Assembly (NCBI RefSeq): GCF_965638725.1
Contig: NC_134975.1
Location: forward strand, 620,861-684,860
DNA length: 64,000 bases
Reading direction: 5' to 3'
Origin: Aptenodytes patagonicus
Lineage: Eukaryota > Chordata > Aves > Sphenisciformes > Spheniscidae
A program made the translations under genes and the position numbers. A model generated the notes under the pieces. That model saw only the letters and a program-made list of their open reading frames with translations, had not been told where the DNA came from and ran no database searches. Below are positions 33,391 through 51,950 of this stretch, in pieces (within the stretch, counting starts at the first letter, position 1; every line of letters begins with the position of its first letter).

Positions 33391-35011
33391 GTGAGCGGGC
33401 CGGCACCGGCACCGGCACCGGCACCGGGGCGGGGCGGGGCAGCCCCGCCAGCCCCGGCCCCCCCGCCGCGGCTCGCTCCCGGGGGCAGCGGCGCTGCGGC
33501 TCCGCATTAAGGCACGGACCGGGGGTGGGGAGCGGTCGAGCTCCCCCTCCCCAACCCCCGCACCGGGGGGATCCGGGCGGCCGCCCCCGACCCGCCGCTC
33601 CCCCGGAACCGGGGCTGGGCGCCGGCACCGGGCGCCGGTAGCATCGCAACAGCCGCTCCCCGCGGCTAAAAATAGCGAGTGCTGCGTCAGGGCCGGGCCG
33701 GCCGCCGGGCACCGGCACTGCGGTGCGGGGGGGGCGGCGGGCGGCCCCGGGGAAACTGAGGCACCGGAGGGGGAACGGAGCGGGCGGGGGTCCTCTATGC
33801 CGCCCCGTCCGGTCCATCAGCCGGCACCGGGCCGCCTCCCCGCGCTGCCCGTGGGGGGGGCACGGACCCCCCCGCCGCCCCCCGCTCGCCTGCTCCGGTT
33901 TACCCCGGCCCGAGCGGCGCCTCCCGGCCCGGCCGCCGGCGGGGGAGCGGGTACTGGGGCGGCCCCGGGGAGGGCGGGGGGGTCCGGTAGGGGTGGCCCC
34001 GGGGGGCGCAGAGCGGCCCGAGTATTCCGTTTCCCTCCCAAGGTAGCACCTGCCCCCCCCGGTACCCCCCGGTACCCCCGGGGACCCCCCGGCGCTGGCC
34101 CCGCACCCGGCGCGGCCCCTTCAGCACCTCGGAGAGGGCCCGGCCCGGCCCCGCCGCGCTGCCCGGTACCGGGGCCGGTGCCCGGTACTCGGTGCCCGGT
34201 GCTCGGTGCCCGGTGCCTGCGGCCGGTCCCGCCGCTGCCCGGAGCCCCCGCCCCGCCGAGCGCTGCCCCGCGGTCCCCGGGCCTGGCCCGAGCCGTCCCG
34301 GGCCGGTCCCGCCGGTGCCCGTCCCGCTGCGCGATAACGGGGCGGGCCAGGCCGGTCCCCCGGGGCCCGCCGCTGCCCCCCTCCTCGGGGGCGGGGGGGG
34401 CGCGGCGGGGGGGCGGGAGCGGCTCCGGCCCCGCCGCAGGGCTCGCCCTGCAGACGGGGCTGCTACCGGCTCGGGGCAGGACGGGGGCCGCCGCACCGGA
34501 GCATGGAGGTACCCACGGGGACCCGCCGCCGCCGTCCCAGCACCCCCGGCCGCGGACTCCGGGGGGGCGGCACGGCCCCTCCGCCCCGAGACACCCCCCC
34601 CCCCCGCCGGGAGCTGCCCTCTTTGCAAACTACCCCCCCTCGCCCGGGAGCTGCCCCGGGGCCCCGTCCCGGTGCACTGCACCGGGGCCGCTCGGGCCCC
34701 CCGGCTGCCAGTGCAGCCCCCCGGGGGTCCCACCGGAGAGGGGCCGGAGCCCCCCCCCCCGCCAGCGCCGGGAAGGGGGAACCGCGACCCCCAACACCCA
34801 CCCCCCCCCACCCCGGCTGAGCCGGCGGGGGCGGCTCCGTGCGCCCCGGGCGGGAGGCGGGGGCGGGGAGGGGCGGGGAGGGGCGGCGGCGGCGGCGCGG
34901 CGGAGCGGGCAGGGCCAGCCGGAGCCCCAGCCGCAGCCGGAACCGGAGCCGGTGCCGGTGCCGGAGCCGGGCGGGGGGGGCGCGGGCGGCTCGGCTCGGC
35001 TCGCCCCGTCT

Positions 35012-38855
<3,844 letters not shown>

Positions 38856-39790
38856 GGGTGGGGAGCAGGGGTGGGGGGACACGGCTGGGAACCGGCCCCC
38901 CACCCCCCCACCCCGGGCGCTCCCCACCTCACCCCAGCCCTGCGCTGGGGGTGCTCAGACAATCTCCCTCTCTCGGGGAACTCCTTCGCACCGGCAGCTT
39001 CCTCGCGCCCGGCCCCCGGGCATGTCTTCAGCCATAAGCACAGGGGGGGGCCTGCGGCCAGGACGCCCCAGGACCCCCCCCCCCAGCTCCTGGGGTCCTG
39101 GGGGCAGCCACATGCCTTCTCCCTGCCTCAGTTTCCCCGCCTGGCCCCTGCATCGCAGGCTGTCTCATTCCCCGCAGGGCAGCTGCCATAAACAGAGGGT
39201 ACCTCCCCCCCGAAAGACCTGTGGGCCAGGTAATGGGGAGGGCGGGGGGGGGGGGGGACAGTTTTAGCAGCGTCCCCAATCCCGCACAGACCCGAGGAAG
39301 AAGGGGAAGGTGCCCGCTCCCCCCCGCCCCGGGGCTTGGCCTGCCCCCTCCCCTGCCCCTGCATGGGACCCCCAGGAGGAGGGGGCCACACCAGTCGCTT
39401 TGCTCTGCACCGATTACTCCCTGCCCCGGTCACCGCAGCCAAACCGCTTCCTCCCCCCCCCCCCCGGGGACGGGGGACAGAGGGGGGGCGGCCAGACCCT
39501 GCATGGGAGGGGGGGGGGGGCCGCTCCACACCTGCACTCGCTGCCCCGTGTCCCCCCCCCCCCCCGTAGCCGTCACCGCACAGTCCTGTAAATACAGCAC
39601 CCACTGCCCTCGGCCGGGGGCTGCTCGGCAGAGGGTCCCGGCGCTGGGCCGAGCCCCCCGCCGGGGCCCTTTGCAGGGAGCCGGCCCGAGCCGGCGGGGG
39701 GGGGGGGGGGAACCAGGGGTGGGGGCCACAGATTTGTTATAATTTCTTTTGTAGAAAGCACTGATTTCCCTGTAACCGGTTTCAAAAACA
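38856..39790 (+). other. CACNB3: CACNB3 3' UTR
   Basis: Sequence after the CACNB3 stop, with G/C homopolymers. The last 60 bases (about 39730-39790: ttgttataatttcttttgta...) drop sharply to low GC, typical of a 3' end. No canonical AATAAA was found, so the end is approximate. Confidence 0.5.
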
Positions 39791-40463
39791 CAAAGAGTGC
39801 TCGGAGGTGCCTGTGTCTGTGTCTCTGGCAGCGGGGGGACAGGGGACGGCACGGGGACGTTGGGCTGGGGGGGGGGGGGGGGGAGGGACGGGGACCGTGC
39901 GGGGGAAAAGGCCCAATGCTGGTGGGTGCTGAGCACCCAAAGGCTCTCCCCTTAGGGGCGCTGCTGGCTCCCGGCACCTCTGGGAGCGCTGGAGGGTTGC
40001 AGGGAGATGGCACCCGGGGGCTGGCGGCGCTGCAGGAAGGGAGAACACGAGGAGGCGACGTCCGGCAACGCAGCTGCGGGTTTATTCCTGCAGCCTGGAG
40101 TTTCAGCTAAAAAAGGGACGAAGTGAACACGGCTCCTGGGACAGCCCTGCCTAAAAATCAGCACGCGAAGCCCAGCACCAGCCCTGCCCCGGCCCCAGCA
40201 GCAGGCGGGCAGGGAGGAACGTGCCCCCAAACAGCCTCCGGCAGCTCCACCGGCCCGTGGGGAAAGCGGGGAGGGGGACTGGGAGAACAGGGGGAACATT
40301 TTGGGACAATCCCGGCCCCAGTCTCTGCTGTCGGCAGTCCCGGCTGCACAGGGGTCTGGGGGTCTGAGAAAAGAGAGGCCAGAAAAGTCCTGGCAGCCCC
40401 CGGCCCCGCTGGTCCCGTCGTCCCCGAAGGGGTGACCGAGAGGGGGACACCGGCCCCGGGGAC
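39791..40463 (-). other. Convergent spacer and DDX23 3' UTR
   Basis: CACNB3 and DDX23 face each other tail to tail. A minus-strand AATAAA lies at 40081-40086, so 40065-40463 is the DDX23 3' UTR. The remaining 270 bases between the two transcripts hold a G-run (39870-39885) and nothing recognisable. Confidence 0.6.
40081..40086 (-). terminator. Poly(A) signal AATAAA of DDX23
   Basis: Minus-strand AATAAA (plus-strand tttatt), 378 bases downstream of the DDX23 stop codon and the first canonical hexamer after it. Confidence 0.7.
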
Positions 40464-44928
<4,465 letters not shown>

Positions 44929-45500
44929 CTGCGAGGGAGAGGGTCAGACGGAGTGGGGGACCGGGGTGGGAGGGGGCCGGGAGGGAGCGGAGAGGGCTGG
45001 GGGACCCGGGGGGGGGGGCGCAGGGGACCTGGGAAAGGCGCCGGGGGGGCTGTAGAGACCCGGGGAGGGCTGGCGGGGGGCGCAGGGGGACCCGGGGAGG
45101 GAGCGGGGAGGGCTGGGGGACCTGGGGAGGGCACCGGAGTAGCTGTGGGGACCCGGGGGGGAGCTGGGGGGACCCGGGGGACCGGGGTTCCAGGCCCTGC
45201 CCTGGGTGCCCGGTGCTGGGGTGCAGCCCAGTGACGCGGCGGCGGGGTCCTCCAGGCCCCCGGGCCCGCGGGGGTCGCCGGGGCCTTCCTGCAGGAGAGC
45301 CCAGCGGCCGCAGGCGCCCGGCGCCCCCCGACCCCCCGCCCGGCCCGCGCTCACCGCCGCCGCCCGCAGGCCCAGGCCTCAGCGCCGCCCCGCCGCCGCC
45401 ATGTCCGCCGGGCGCCGCGGGGCACGCCGGGAAGGCGAGGCCGCCCCCCCCGCGCCGGGACTACAACTCCCGGCAGCCCCCGCGCCTGCCGGGTGCCGCG
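44929..45500 (-). promoter_or_regulatory. DDX23 promoter, noncoding exon 1 and paired ZNF143-like sites
   Basis: A minus-strand donor (GCGGCG|GTGAGC) at about 45354 suggests a noncoding exon 1 from 45355 to about 45430. Close upstream are two words like the ZNF143/STAF site: actacaactcccggcag (45460-45476) and, in the opposite orientation, ggcacgccgggaag (45421-45434). This is a CpG island with no TATA. The 44.95-45.2 kb part is a G-rich intron with ggggacccggggaggg-type repeats. Confidence 0.55.
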
Positions 45501-45990
45501 GCACCGCCGATCCCTCCGCCGCGCAGCGCCCCTGACCCCGTGCACCCCCAAACCCCCGCAATGAACCCCCCTCCAGTCCCGTGCGGACCCGCCCCCACGT
45601 TAACGTTCCCGCGTCCCCCACGGCGCCGTGCGAGAGCCCCACACCCCCCCTTGACACCCCCATCCAAAGTTGGGGGGGTCCTGGCAGAGTCAGGGAGGGG
45701 TTGGGGGCAGCAGGAGAGGCCCGGGGGGGGGGGGGGCTCTTATAGGGTGCCCAGGGCTCCCCCATCCCAGGGAGGTACCTAACAGCACCAGGACACCCCC
45801 CACCCCACCCCAGGGACTTTGCCCTCTGCATCACCACCCATGGGTGACAGCACAGGCAGATGTCAGTGGCACCGTCACCCTTCCCCGCCGGCATAGGTGA
45901 CACAGGAGGGACCCTGCCCCAGGGTGAACCCCAACAACACCCCCCCAAAGACAAGACCAGGCACCCGCTGCACGTGGGTGGGTGTTATAT
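45501..45990. other. Spacer between DDX23 promoter and RND1 3' end
   Basis: Unique sequence of falling GC. Poly-G is present at 45724-45736. No exon is seen. Both flanking genes are on the minus strand. Confidence 0.5.
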
Positions 45991-46010
45991 TTCTGATAAT
46001 AAATAAGCTT

Positions 46011-46459
46011 TTTAATAACACAGACCATGGAACAGAGACACCCCCCCACCACCACCCCCCAGACAGTCCATAAAACAGCCCCCCCCCAGCACCCCCCCTC
46101 CCTGCCGAGGTCCCCGGGCCAAGCAGCAGATGAGGGATGGGGCAGCACTGGGGGAACAGGATGAGTCCATGGATGAGCTGTGCCCCCCCCCCCCCCCCCC
46201 CCCCCGCCCTCCCGGGGTTGGGAGGGGGAGGGGAGGGCTGGGGAGCAGCTGGCGAGCACCCTCCCTGGGCCCCCACCCATGGCAGCTCCACGGGGGCTGC
46301 CCCCAGGATGGGGGCTGGGGGGGGAAGCGGTGTGATGGGAGGACAGCAGGTACCCCATCCTCCTTATAGGGGGCTCTGCGTCCCTGTCCGGCCCCCCACC
46401 CCATCCTGGGGACTGAGGGGGGCTGGGGGCTTTGAGGGGGGAGGCATTCGTGTCCCCCT
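46011..46459 (-). other. RND1: RND1 3' UTR with ATTAAA signal
   Basis: The 3' UTR follows the RND1 stop. On the minus strand an ATTAAA variant poly(A) signal lies at about 46011-46016, in an AT-rich patch. A run of about 20 C lies at 46185-46205. Confidence 0.5.
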
Positions 46460-48727
46460 TCACATGACTGAGCAGCTTTTTGCTTTTTCCTTCTTGAAGG
46501 CGGAGGAGATGAGCTCGGAGCGGCTGGGCAGGTGCAGGAGTCTCTTGGAGAGGCTGCGGGGGGACTCTTGGGGGGCTGCGGGGGGGCTCTGCTGAGGCAG
46601 ATGCCGGACACGGTCCGGAAGATGCTGTGGACGCTCTTCTCCGAGGTGAAGGCCGAGCACTCCAGGTAGCTCTCAGCTCCCAGCTGCCTGGCCGCTGCAC
46701 AGCCCTGCAACCCAACCCAACCCCACGTGAGGCCGGCACGGCACCCCAAACCCACCCCCCCCCCCACGGGACCCAACTCCCCCCCCACACCTGCTCGTAG
46801 GAGATGGGTGCCTGCTTCTGGTGGGAGAGCTCCATCAGGGTGCTCAGGTCCGTCCGTAGGTCCGTCTTGCAGCCGATGAGCAGCACCCGCGTGTTGGGGC
46901 AATAGTCCAGGATCTCTGTCTTCCACTGTGGGGTGGGGGGGGGCACAGAGCTGCCGTCAGTGCAAGGGGACCCCAAACCACACACACCACCCCCCCCCCC
47001 CCCAGAGGGGCTTCCCCCCCTGCCCCTCACCTTCTTGGACGCGCTGTCCAGGGTCTCGGGGCGGCTGATGTCGAAGCAGAGCAGGACGGCGTCCGAGTCG
47101 CTGTAGCAGAGGGGACGCACGTTGTCGTAGTAGGGAGAGCCTGGGAGAAAAGGGGGTGTCATTGCACGGCACACACACCCCCCACCCCCCCCCGAGGGAC
47201 CCAGGCCTCCGGGCAGGAGGTGCTTGCGAAGGGACACAGCCCCCCCTCCTGCCTGGGGCAGGGGGGGCGCACAGGTCTAGAGTCCCCCAAAATGCCACCT
47301 CTGCTCCCCACAACCCATTAACATCACCCCTAACGAGGCAGCGGGAAATGGATCCCGCGGTGTTTATATAACAGCCGCGCCCCCCCCCCCCCCCCCCCCC
47401 CCGACATTGGGGAGCCCCACCAGCAGGCAGGGGTGTCAGGGGGACAGCTGGGATGCAGGGGGGGGGGGGGCTGCCACCCCCACGGGGTCCCCAGGGAACC
47501 GGGGCCACCAGCACCGCACTGGGGACTGCGGGGGGGAGGCGGTGCGTGGGGGTGCAGGGGCAGTGGGGTGCCTCTCCGGGTGTGGGGGTTACCGGGGTGC
47601 CCCCCCCCCCATCGCCGCCCCCGACCCCGAAGGGCCTTGGAGGGGTTTTGCAGCCCAGACGCTCCGTGCGCGGAATAGCAAAGAGGCTGCGCCAGCGCAT
47701 CGCCATAGCAACGCAGGGACCGCGGGTGGAGGGGGGACCCCCCCCCCTCCTCTGACAGGGGGGGGGACACTGCAGCACCAGGGCAGGGCTGCCCCGGCCC
47801 CCCCACCCTGCCCTCCCCCAGCCCTTCGGGGGTGCCCAGGGAGGGGCAATACCAGGATGCCCCATTTACCCCCCCCCCCCCCCATTTGGGGGCAGCCCCC
47901 GCAGGGAGGGCACAGGGGCCCCAGCACCCCATACCCTACCTCGGGGGGGGGGGGGGGGGCTCACACCGGTGCGGGGGATCCCTCCAGGAAGGGGGTCAGC
48001 CCTGTGCATGCCCCCCCCCGCCGCCTGTGTCTGTGCCCTCCCCGCAGGGCCAGTCCCCGGGGACTCCCTGGCAGCCAGGCCCCCCTGTGCCCCCCAGCCC
48101 CAGGGATCCATCCTCCCACCCTGAACCAGCCCCAGCCCCCCCCCAGGTGTCCCCACTGCGGCCACCAAGCCACCCCCCCCCCCCCCCCCACGCACACACT
48201 GCGGGGCTCCCTCCACTGCAGCCCCCCCGCAGAGCCCCCCCCCCAACCCCAGGCCTGCCACCCCCAGTGCAGCCCCCCCGAGACCCCAAACCACCTTCCC
48301 CCAGCAAATGACCCCATCACTCCCCACCGGGGCCAGGGCTGCCCCCGCCCCGCTGCACCCCCCGGTACCGGAGGGGACCCCCCCACCACCACCACCCCCG
48401 TGCACGCACCTTCCCCCCCACCCCGCCGCCCCACCCCCGGTACCGGAGGTGTCCCAGAGGCTCAGCTCCACCCGCTGCTCCTCGCTGGCCAGACACGCCG
48501 TGTAGTTTCTCAAACACGGTGGGCACGTACGTCTGCAACGGCACCGAGAGCGTCAGCGGCCGGTCCCGCCGCCGGTCCCCGGTGCTCGGTCCCGGCTCCG
48601 GCTCACCTCAGGGTAGCAGTCCTTGGCCAGCACCTGCAGCATGGCCGTCTTGCCGCACTGCACGTCGCCCACCAGCACCAGCTTGCAGCGGGCCGGGGCG
48701 GCCGGTACCGGCCTCCGCTCCCGCCAT
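46460..48727 (-). CDS. RND1: Rho-family GTPase RND1
   Basis: RND1 is a GTPase-deficient Rho protein that antagonises RhoA and acts in plexin signalling. Five exons: 48607-48727, 48444-48532, 47031-47140, 46791-46925 and 46460-46704. They give 232 aa, the human length, once three length differences are allowed for. The P-loop is GDVQCGKT, switch II is [14 protein letters not shown] (Ser where active GTPases have Ala/Gln-type residues, the hallmark of Rnd proteins), the base-binding motif is [11 protein letters not shown], and the C-terminus ends KSCSVM, a CAAX box for farnesylation. The three differences are an extra G just after the ATG (about 48722), an extra A in the AAA of exon 2 (48506-48508; should read [13 protein letters not shown]), and a missing C in the exon 5 run at 46557-46563. 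All are in or beside short runs and look like sequencing errors. Confidence 0.94.
47699..47712. promoter_or_regulatory. RFX X-box-like motif inside an RND1 intron
   Basis: atcgccatagcaac (minus strand gttgctatggcgat) is close to the RFX consensus GTTGCCATGGCAAC. It lies in a 90-base island of non-repetitive sequence (47640-47730) in an otherwise homopolymer-rich intron. Confidence 0.45.
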
Positions 48728-49373
48728 GGCGGCGGCGGCGCAGAGCGCGGGCCCTCCCGGCGCCCGCCCGCCCGCCGGCCCTGAGCCCCGCCGCCGCAGC
48801 GCCCCTATATACCCCGCCGACGCCGAGCCCCGCCCACGGCGGCGCTCGCCCGCCAATCGCCGCGGCGGCTCCCGGCACGCCGGCCAATGGCGGAGAGGCG
48901 GGGGGGGGGGGGGGACTGCCGGGGCCCGCCCTTTCGGGTTGCGAGGCCGCTCCTCCAGGCCAGGAGGCGCCTGTCCGGCTGCGGACGGAAGTGGGGTCCT
49001 GCTCCCGCCCCAAACCGGAAGTGGCGGTTGCTAGGAGACCGGTGGGACGCCGGCCGCTGGGCCGGGGGTGTTGGCGGGGGGGCGCGACCGGTACCGGGAT
49101 GGGGGGAGCGAGACCCCCCCATCGGGGGGTGCGGGAAGGGGCGCCGAGGGGCGGGGGGGGGGGGGGGGGGAACCGGAGGGGTGCGGGGGCGGTGAGGCCT
49201 GAGGTTACCCCAAAGCGCAGGGGGGGCCTGGGGGGACCCCAGGAGGAGGGAGATAGGGGTGGGCAGGGGGGAACGGGGCCTGGGGGGGGGGGGCCCTGGA
49301 GGGGCCGCGGCCGGGACCCCGGCCATCCCCCCCCCACACACCTCTCACGCCGCGTGCCCCAGGCCCAGCCGCC
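48728..49373. promoter_or_regulatory. Divergent promoter of RND1 and CCDC65
   Basis: 646 bases separate the start codons of RND1 (minus) and CCDC65 (plus). On the RND1 side there is a TATA box (minus strand TATATA at 48806-48811), about 80 bases before the ATG, and two CCAAT words (gccaatc about 48853; gccaatgg about 48890). On the CCDC65 side, an RFX X-box-like word gttgctaggagacc lies at 49027-49040, and cccaaaccggaagtgg holds an ETS site (about 49010). Confidence 0.65.
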
Positions 49374-51606
49374 ATGCCGGACAAGCGTCGCCCGCGGGCA
49401 GCAGCCCCTGCCATGGCGGCAGAGGACGGGCTCCTGCTGCTGCAGAGTCAAGCGCTGGCCGAGGAGGAGGCGGCGAAGACGAAGGAGGAGATGCTCACTC
49501 GGTTCCTGAAGGTGTGTCGGGGGGACGGGGTTGGCAGCGTGTTTCCCCACACGCCGCCCAGCCCCTCACCCCTTCCCCATCGCTCACGGCCCCCCGTGCA
49601 GGACAAGCTGGCCAAGGAGGAGCGCAGCAGCGCCCTGAACCTCCACAAGCTCAGCACGCAGTGGCGGGCGGTCCTGCGGGAGACCAAGGACAAGGAGCTG
49701 CGCCAGGACATTGAGATCCTCAGCCAGACCTTCGCGCGGGTGATGGACTGCAAGGACGGCGTCATCGAGGCGAGCGCGGGGCTGGCGGGGCGGGGGCGGC
49801 GTGGGGGCCCACCCGTGACGACACCCTCCCCCCCCCCCCCCCCCCCCCCAACCTCAGCAGTCCCTGGCCACAGACCTGGAGGAGGCGGAGGAGCAGCACG
49901 CCCAGGCCCTGCGCAGCCACCTGCACAACATCGACCGCCTGCTGCAGCTCCAGCGCTGCCGCCTGACGTGCCTGGAGGAGGGGTACGGCGCCCAGCTGGA
50001 GGCCCTGAAGACGGAGTTTGAGGCTGAGAGGTACGGAGGGGGAGAGGGACAGCAGTGGCACCCGCTGGCTGTCCTGTCCTGGTGCTGAGCCCTCTCACGG
50101 CCCGGCTGGGACCGCCGTGGCTTCCCTCTATCAGCAGCTCCCCCGTGGTTTCCCCAGGAGGACCATCCTTGAGCAGCACGAGCGAGAAAGCTGCTACCTG
50201 CGGGACGTGGTGCTGGCCGCGGAGCAGAATTATGCCAAGAATGACCACGAGGCCACGCTGAATTTCCAGAGCGCCCGGGATGACATCAAAAACAAGGCAC
50301 GGGGAGGAACCAGCAAGGAGTCTTTTAGGGCTTGCGAGCAGAGCAACCGGCGAGGTTTGGGAGGTGCTGGGTCACCGACACCCACGTCCGTCCTCAGAGC
50401 CTGCAGGAGAAGCAGTACAGCCGCATGCAGCTGGGCGGGAAGGCGGAGGTGCTCTGGGAGCAGTTCCAGCGGGCCGTGCAGAGCTACGCAGAGGCCACCG
50501 AGCACCAGAAGATCACTTTTGAGGCGCTGAAGCAGAAGGACGAGAAGAGCTCTAGGGAGATAGAGACGCAGGCGAAGAAGCTGCAAAAGCTCCAGGTTGC
50601 GGCGGGGCGCAGGGGCGGCCGTGGGAACGGAGACACCCTCGTCCCGCTGCTCACGTTTCGCCTGTCCCCAGGACTCAGTCACAGCCACCAAGGGCCGGAT
50701 CGCGGCTCACCTCCGGGAGAGCGAGGAGCAGAACCGGCGCGCGTGGGAGGAGAAGCAAAGAGTCCTCAGGCAGCTCCAGGAGCTCAAGAGCGAGATGAAC
50801 CAGGCCGGGGCGAAGGCCCACGGCAGCCTGGCCAGGCTCACAGCGCAGAGCAGCGCTGCCCTGAAGGCGCTGGCGCAGGTGGTGGAGAAGGTGAGGCCGG
50901 CAGCCCGCGGGCAAGGCCAGCACCGGGCAGGGGAGGGGGTGCCACCGTCCCCTCCCGCCCTGCCCCTCACTCTCACCCCCCCCCAGGCCCAGCGCATCCT
51001 GCGGCTGGCTGAGATGTGCCGCAGGCTGGAGACGGAGGAGGAGAAGGTGCTGCCCTTCTACCCTTCCTCGCTGGCGGAGGGGGAGCAGCGAGACGCCCGG
51101 CGAGTCCTCGAGGAGACGCCCGCGGAGCCCCTGGCCTGGGTGAGGAGGCAGCGCCGGGGTCCCAGACGCTGCCGTGGGGGGGCAAGGGACAGGATCCGGC
51201 CTCGGGGACGGCCCGGCTGGCATGTGGGCAGGCTGGGGACCCCCTGCCCTCCTCCCTGCCTCTCGCCCAGGCCATGCGGGACTACGTGGGGCTGGAGCGC
51301 TTCTGGCAGCGGTTCAACAAGGCGAAGCTGGAGGAGCAGGCGCTGGAGCGGGAGCGGGCGGCCCTGAGCCAGAGGAACCGGCGCCTGCGGGAGCTGCTCA
51401 GGCAGTACCTGGCGGGGATCTCCGTCAGCCAGGAGGTGCTCGGCGAACCCAACTCGCTCCTCGCCGTCGAGCGCAAGAGCTGCGTCCCCAGGGACTTGCC
51501 CCGTGCCGGCCGTGCACAAGGTCATCAGGGCGTCGCACACCCTGACAGCCTCTTGGGAGGGGACGCCTGCCCGGACCCCATCCACGGCTCTGCCGGCACC
51601 GGCTGA
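49374..51606 (+). CDS. CCDC65: Coiled-coil protein CCDC65 (DRC2), nexin-dynein regulatory complex
   Basis: DRC2 is part of the base plate of the nexin-dynein regulatory complex in motile cilia and sperm flagella. Eight exons: 49374-49511, 49602-49769, 49861-50030, 50158-50296, 50398-50595, 50672-50890, 50987-51139 and 51271-51606, read as 506 aa (484 in human). The protein is almost wholly coiled coil; recognisable blocks are [65 protein letters not shown] and [15 protein letters not shown]. Two introns have GC instead of GT donors (after 49769 and 50296), required by frame and homology. Near the C-terminus, an extra C in the run at 51499-51502 probably shifts the frame, because the next frame reads [11 protein letters not shown], which resembles the conserved tail. 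The C-terminus is thus uncertain. Confidence 0.93.
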
Positions 51607-51944
51607 GTATCGCCGTGTGGATTGGGGCATCCAGCCTGGCGCTCGGGGACACCGCAGAGACCGTGACTGCCTGGAAGTGCCATAAAAAGAGCTAAACTGT
51701 GCCCAAAAATGTGCTCCAGGGTCTTATTTCTGGTCACGCTGAGCTTCGTCAGGGCAGGCAGGGGGTCTGTCGCCTCCCGCTCAGGTCTGACACGTCAGCT
51801 CCTCGGCTGCACCAAATCCCTGCTGCCGGAGTGGGCAGGGAGCACAGGCGGGGGTGCACAGCCCCTTCCCGCCGCTCTGTCCCCCCCACCGCCCCCGGAG
51901 CCGGACAGCAGACACGGAGCAGCCGCGGATGCCGAGGGGAAGGC
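51607..51944. other. Convergent spacer, CCDC65 and FKBP11 tails
   Basis: CCDC65 (plus) and FKBP11 (minus) end tail to tail. An ATAAAA word at about 51683 could serve CCDC65. The FKBP11 signal overlaps its own stop codon (51945-51950), so FKBP11 cleavage falls near 51920. No other feature is seen. Confidence 0.5.
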
Positions 51945-51950
51945 TTTATT
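51945..51950 (-). terminator. Poly(A) signal AATAAA overlapping the FKBP11 stop codon
   Basis: The minus strand reads AAG AAA TAA AG: the stop TAA (51946-51948) lies inside AATAAA. If used, the 3' UTR would be only some 20-30 bases. Confidence 0.6.

Noticed and set aside
45379-45535. Small open frame starting MSAGRRGARREG beside the DDX23 promoter
   Set aside because: Short, Ala/Arg-rich, with no homology and overlapping the probable DDX23 noncoding exon and promoter motifs.
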